A DNA stretch of 64,000 nucleotides from assembly GCA_963573385.1 (NCBI GenBank), contig CAUYLG010052022.1, positions 1 to 64,000 on the forward strand, written 5' to 3'. The notes beneath the pieces are model-generated. The model searched no databases. It was not told the origin of the DNA and was given only the letters and a program-made list of their open reading frames with translations. The translations under genes and the position numbers were made by a program. Origin of the DNA: Cacajao melanocephalus. Lineage: Eukaryota; Chordata; Mammalia; Primates; Pitheciidae. Shown in pieces: positions 56,579 through 64,000 of the stretch; within the stretch, counting starts at the first letter, position 1, and every line of letters begins with the position of its first letter.

Positions 56579-57364
56579 CAATTTATTTTTCGATACCAGA
56601 CTGCAGTGTTCTTTGGGGCGGCGATATTCTGTCAGTGTACTTTTTTTTCCCCAAAGTTAAAAATTTTTTTCCTTTTACCAAACCCTCCTAACAAATTTGT
56701 CATGTCATTGCTTTCTAGGGAGCTGGGCCAGCAAACATGGCCTTTAGTAGTTAATCTCATCTAGTATAAAAATGGGGTGGCTAAAATGTAGCCACTACCA
56801 TGGAATGAAATTTGGTGTGTAGGTGATATTCAGAGGAAATGTGGTTGGAAGACTATATATGGAGCTAAATCAATTTGGGAAACCAGTTTGAGGTTAAGCC
56901 ATTTTGTTAAATATGCATTTTAAATGTCTCTTGAATAGTGTTGCAGATGGAAAACAGCTCATTCTCAGTGAAACTGTTTATGTGCATGCGGTCAGTTGCT
57001 GAGTCTGCATCCCACTGGTTCGAAAATCTGTAGCTAATCTTACTGTCCTTAATTTCCTCCTTCATGTCAGTGTTCTAAAGCGTTCATCTAGTTTCTTCTA
57101 TCTTTTTATAACAATGTGAAAGTTCTGTTTAAGAAATACTTAATGGGCAGTGCAGGTTAGTAACTCCAACAAGGTCTGTGTGGCCTAGGCAGGTGAGATG
57201 GACAACTGCCTCACTACAGAAGCTTCTTACCAAATTAGTTTGCAGAGGGTAAGCTATATAGTTTAGATTGATGATTGGTTAGAAAATCATCTGGAATTTG
57301 GCCAGTTGAGAAGCTACAGAAGTGGTTGATGTTTCTAATTTGTTTCATAGTGGATATCTGATAA
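56579..57364. other. Intergenic, nothing recognised
   Basis: No convincing gene, repeat or RNA signature by eye. Confidence 0.35.
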
Positions 57365-57642
57365 AGCTACCTATAATCCTAGCACTTTGGGAAGCCAAGG
57401 CAGGTGGATCACAAGGTGAAGAGTTGGAGACCAACCTGGCCAACATGGTGAAACCTTGTCTCTACTAAGTACAAAAATTAGCCGGGCATGGTGAGACATG
57501 ACTATAATCTCAGCTTCTCTGGAGACTAACACAAGGAGAATCGATTGAACCCAGGAGGCGGAGGTTGCAGTGAGCCAAGATGGTGCCACTGCACTCCAGC
57601 CTGGGTGACAGCAAGACTCCATCTTGGAAAAACAAAAACTCA
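57365..57642 (+). mobile_element. Alu, 5'-truncated
   Basis: Begins inside the element at ACCTATAATCCTAGCACTTT; ends CCATCTTGGAAAAACAAAAA. Confidence 0.86.
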
Positions 57643-57959
57643 GAATGAACAATGCTTTGGAAATAATGCAATGTGTGACCTTGAGGAAATTTAGGCTTAT
57701 AAATCCATTTTTTGAAATAGTTTTTCTCCTTTAAAATGGTGACTGTATCAACAAGCACAGTTTACTGAGTAATTAGTTGACGAGTATCTGTGGAACGTAC
57801 TAGACACTCCCAGGTTTTCCAATTTTGGATTAAGAGTGCCAGGCCTTATGAAAGAGACCCTAACCCTAGTCATTACATTAGTCCATCTCTACTGCAGAAG
57901 ATCTTTGGCAAAGTTGGATAATAGGCTGAGAGAATAAAATGCCTTTAAGAGAGGGACAC

Positions 57960-58039
57960 TGAGACTACTCAAAGACTTTCTTTTATTAGTAGATGGGCTG
58001 GGATTGATGGGAAAGGGTGGATGTAGTGGGCAACCATGG
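57960..58039 (-). other. ROMO1: ROMO1 3'UTR and polyadenylation signal
   Basis: AATAAA on the minus strand at 57987-57982, about 55 bases past the stop, indicates a very short 3'UTR ending near 57965. Confidence 0.75.
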
Positions 58040-58148
58040 TTAGCATCGGATGCCCATCCCGATGGCCATGAATGTGCCAAAGGTGCCGCCACTCTGCATC
58101 ATGGTTTTCCCAATGCCGCCCATCAGCTCCCGACCTCGCATTCCGATC
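58040..58148 (-). CDS. ROMO1: ROMO1 exon 3, coding part
   Basis: 109 bases, residues 44-79 and the TAA stop at 58042-58040. Ends with [10 protein letters not shown]. Confidence 0.97.
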
Positions 58149-59310
58149 CTGAGGAGGAAACCAAGATGGGCTATTTGGTAACAAAAATACCGGAAACAGT
58201 ATTAACTGCCCCTTTCCAATTTTTTGCTAACACTAGTTTAGCAACGCCTACATCTCATTTTCCACTTACTAAATATTATCTCTTACTACTTGGGGTTGGC
58301 AATGAAAAGGAAAAAGATCCATCTGGGTCTCCAGGGCATTCTTCAGGAATGTATTAGCTGTCTTCAGTTTGTGGGAGGCAGTAGATGCAGTGTAAAATAC
58401 ATAGAGAAACCAGCTTTTAGGACTGGTTTTGCCTGCAGGTTAAACGTGACCGAATAAAGACATTTGTCTTTTAGACAGTTTTTTGGTGTTAATGATTGTG
58501 GAGTAGGGTTGGGGTTCAAGAGTCAGCTCTGCAATTTACACGTTATGTCAAGTGTAAAATGGGCATCTCAACATTATTTACAGGATTGGTTTGAAAGCTA
58601 CAGCATTTGGCACAGTGCTTAACATATAGTAAATGCTCGTAAATGGCAGTTTACAATGTGGAGATACGGCAATAACAGCCTCTAAATGTAAAAATGACCT
58701 TCAGAGTGTAAAGTTTATCTGCTTTATTTCTGTGTCCTGTATCCAGAATAGTAAAACCGCTCAACAGGTTTCTTTCCCATGCGCAATTGGAAATAAAAAT
58801 AACAGCAACAGTAGTAAACAGTTACTGAGCACTTAATATGTGCCAGATGCTGTGCAAAGTGTGCTCATCGAATTTTTAGACCTCTATAAGGTGGGTGCTA
58901 CTGTCTTCATTCTACATTAAAGGAAACCCAGTCTCCAACTTGCCTAAAGTCACCGAATCAGTAAGAGAAGGGCGAGAAAGCATTTTGATTCTAAAGCTCA
59001 AATTGACGCTTCCACAACCTGACCTTCCAGATTGAACGTAGTTTTGTAAAGAGCCTGGCTTAGCGAGGGGACAGCGAGGGAAGTGGAAAGAAGTAGGCTC
59101 TGTTCAGGCTCCAGGCCTAATGGGGAAGGGCCGGAAGGTCTGGTTGCCCTGCCCAGAGATCACAGCTCGCGCCTCTCACCTGAGACAGGAAAAGGTGCCG
59201 AATAGCGCCCCGGCCGCCATGCCCACGGCGCAACCCATCACGAAGCCCATCTTGACGCGGTCGAAGCAGCTTGGCTGGGACTGTCCGTAGGGACCCACGG
59301 CCACCGGCAT
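58040..59310 (-). CDS. ROMO1: Reactive oxygen species modulator 1, 79 residues in two coding exons
   Basis: A small inner-mitochondrial-membrane protein (MGR2 family), linked to the TIM23 translocase, to ROS production and to cristae/OPA1 function. Minus-strand joining of 59310-59180 and 58148-58040 gives exactly 79 codons plus TAA, starting [16 protein letters not shown] Gly/Ala/Met-rich membrane segment covers about residues 22-44, and a second hydrophobic stretch covers about 52-77. Cysteines are at 15, 27, 42 and 79. Acceptor CCCCGCAG sits immediately before the ATG; the internal donor is CTCAG|GTGAG and the acceptor TCCTCAG|GATC. The gene is head-to-head with NFS1 and convergent with RBM39. 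Identity is certain. Confidence 0.97.
58500..58645 (+). mobile_element. MIR fragment in ROMO1 intron 2
   Basis: GTGTAAAATGGGCATCTCAA, then TTTGGCACAGTGCTTAACAT, TAGTAAATGCTC: MIR 3' core. Confidence 0.65.
58800..58985 (+). mobile_element. MIR fragment in ROMO1 intron 2
   Basis: TTACTGAGCACTTAATATGT, GCCAGATGCTGTGCAAAGTG and a later CTTGCCTAAAGTCACCG. Confidence 0.7.
59180..59310 (-). CDS. ROMO1: ROMO1 exon 2 (start exon)
   Basis: 131 bases, residues 1-43 plus two bases. The ATG at 59310-59308 is the first codon of the exon. Confidence 0.97.
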
Positions 59311-59497
59311 CTGCGGGGTGAGGGGGATAGGAAAGTGTGGGCCCTGCCGCCAGCCCAAGAGTCGGGCGGGGACGGAGGCGGGAGGCTGGGAAGTGGGCCC
59401 AAGGGCTCAGGGAAAGTCTGGGAAGGAAAATCAGCGCGTAGCCTGACTCCACCACCCTCCTCCGTTCCGGACGCGCGTCGCCCGGCGCATACCTCAC

Positions 59498-59580
59498 CTC
59501 GCTCGCGGCCTCGGTCGCTCAGCTCTACGTCTGTCACGGAAAACGACGGGGAGGGCGCTAGCGGCCCGATGAATCGTTTC
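59498..59580 (-). other. ROMO1: ROMO1 exon 1 (5'UTR); start approximate
   Basis: Minus-strand donor GCGAG|GTGAGG fixes its 3' end at 59498. The transcription start is not visible; 59560-59600 is likely. Confidence 0.6.
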
Positions 59581-59660
59581 CGGAGCGCGCAGCAGCACTT
59601 CCGGGAGCCTGGGACCCAGGACTGCAACCGCGTCGGGTGGTGGGCTCTGCCGGCGGGATC

Positions 59661-62574
<2,914 letters not shown>

Positions 62575-63160
62575 GTAAGAGAAGGGAACCAGAGGGCATA
62601 TCTGGGCTTTTCTCACCTGGGAGATAGTGTTCCTCCATCATTTGGATTCATATATGTATTTCCTAGCCACCCATCTCCACCTTGTTGTGAAGAGAAGGCT
62701 TACACTATTTCTTATTTGTTGCTTCCCTTAACCCTTTACAATCTACTCTTTCTTAAGTATTTGCTCCTATTGGTCTGAGTTGAGTGAGGTAGTTGGATAG
62801 CAGAGGAGGTGGCCCTCAGGCCATTAACCAGTTGTTTTTTTTTTGTCTGGCAGTTACTTGAGAGAGTGAATAATGGTGATTGAATCTTTTCTTTTTTATT
62901 TTTATCTAGTAACAATGAGTTATGTGTGTGATTTTGGGGCTGCCCTCCTCTCAGCCTTCCTTTTTCTTTCAGTTCAGATTTGTTTGCAGCAAGTTCTCCT
63001 GTTTCTTTAGATGTCTCCATTTTGAAGTGCTTGTCTTTGTGGTGCCCTCTGCAGGTCTTCACATGGTCACCTGTTATGGTGTCAGTCATTTTATACTTCA
63101 TACATAAAAGATCTTTGCTGCTAATGGAAGCAAAATGCTACTTTTAGTAGTTAGTGTTAA
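62575..63160 (+). other. NFS1 intron 4, first part
   Basis: No repeat or exon recognised. The next NFS1 exon (expected to begin with GVARF codons) was not found in the window. Confidence 0.4.
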
Positions 63161-63539
63161 AAACACGAGCTTTGAATGAAGAGACCTCCCAAACAGGCTT
63201 TGTGTGAGCAATATGGCTGTTTATTCACCCGGGTGCAGGTTGGCTAAGGCCGAAAAGGGCATCAGCGAAGGGCAACGGGATAGGAGTTTGTTTTATAGGT
63301 TTGGGGTGGGCAGTGGAAAGTTACAGAGTAAGATCAGTTACAGTGGTGGGGGTAGGGGCAAGGAGTATACATTTCTATAAGTTCAGTTACATTAGCGGGT
63401 GGGATAAGAGTAGTTATCTTACTTACAAGGTCAGGGGTTGGGGGGCTTGGCGTAGCTCCACAGGGCGATCGGGGTGATCAGCCAAGGCAGGCAGGACTTT
63501 AGACTTTCTGGGTCCAGGCTTACACATGGAGGCCTGACA
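63161..63539 (-). mobile_element. Solo LTR, LTR7/HERVH-like, in NFS1 intron 4
   Basis: Read on the minus strand it begins TGTCAGGCCTCCATGTG. It has a TATAAAA box (about 63297-63291), CTTTTCGGCC, and AATAAACAGCCATATTGCTC with CACAAAGCCTGTTTGGG near its 3' end, as in LTR7-type repeats. No internal retroviral sequence adjoins it, so it is a solo LTR. The 3' boundary is degenerate and I could not find a clear target-site duplication. Antisense to NFS1. Confidence 0.65.
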
Positions 63540-64000
63540 GTCATGTTGGTGTTTCATAGAACATAATCACATTTCACTGGGCCTGGTTGCCAGGATTACT
63601 TGAGTAAATGGCAAGGCTTGGAGAAACTGTGGCTTGCTGTAGGTTAAACTCTGGCTGTACTCACTCTCATCTTTGACTCTGAACTGTGCTGCCAGCATTG
63701 GTTTCTTTGACCTTGGCCTGAATGTAGGAGTCCTAGGACGGGCTCCAGAGTCATCAGCACTCTGCCTGATCATGTTAGCAGGAAGGCATCCTTCCTTGGG
63801 ACTGCAGGGACCAGAGAGTCAGGGTGAAGGTCCCTCCAAGGGTGCAGATGGTTTCTGAAATGGAGAGTATTTTCAAAACCTTGAAAATATTTGCTTTGGA
63901 AGTCTCCAGAGATTCCATACTACAGGATCACTAAGGGTAGCTGTGATAGTGTTTCTTTTAATTGCCATAATGCATCGACTAAAATAATCTGTAAGTTATT
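63540..64000 (+). other. NFS1 intron 4, right end of window
   Basis: No exon or repeat recognised. Confidence 0.4.

Overview
This is nuclear DNA of a primate. About ninety Alu copies and fragments are recognisable, along with MIR, L2 and L1 pieces and an LTR7-like solo LTR. Every gene is split by GT-AG introns. The gene order matches human 20q11.22 read in reverse complement: RBM39, ROMO1, NFS1. The RBM39 exons translate to the 530-residue protein I know from human. The NFS1 presequence differs at several residues from the human protein as I remember it, so a non-human simian is possible. I cannot name the species.

Layout. 1-14340 is intergenic. It holds an RPL21 retrocopy cut by the window start (minus strand), a dense Alu field, an interrupted L2, old L1 pieces and a nearly full-length 7SL RNA retrocopy. 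14340-15500 is the CpG-rich RBM39 promoter and 5'UTR exon. 15113-54740 carries RBM39 on the plus strand: 17 exons, 1593 coding bases including the stop, all joining in phase. The 3'UTR runs to about 55605. 58040-59310 is the coding part of ROMO1 on the minus strand (79 codons over two exons, plus a 5'UTR exon near 59498-59580). A compact divergent promoter near 59560-59660 separates ROMO1 from NFS1. NFS1 starts at 59661 on the plus strand; four exons (137 residues) are present and the gene runs off the right edge.

The genes are not an operon and act separately. RBM39 is a nuclear SR-like splicing factor. ROMO1 is a small inner-mitochondrial-membrane protein. NFS1 is the mitochondrial cysteine desulfurase for Fe-S clusters. 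ROMO1 and NFS1 share a head-to-head promoter with ETS/GABP-type sites, which suits two mitochondrial genes.

I found no new multi-gene system, and I would not expect one here. The most interesting observations are: (1) a ~99-bp tandem duplication at the RBM39 start exon that copies the 3' splice site and creates an upstream ATG in frame with RBM39; (2) an exon-like, stop-containing 155-nt segment in RBM39 intron 2 that fits a poison exon; (3) a ~190-bp sequence with its neighbouring Alu, present both upstream of RBM39 and in NFS1 intron 3, about 48 kb apart; (4) a 39-nt hairpin beside the exon 5 acceptor, next to a weak donor, a 96-nt intron and a NAGNAG acceptor. All calls come from reading the sequence. 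Repeat ends are approximate, usually within 10-20 bases.
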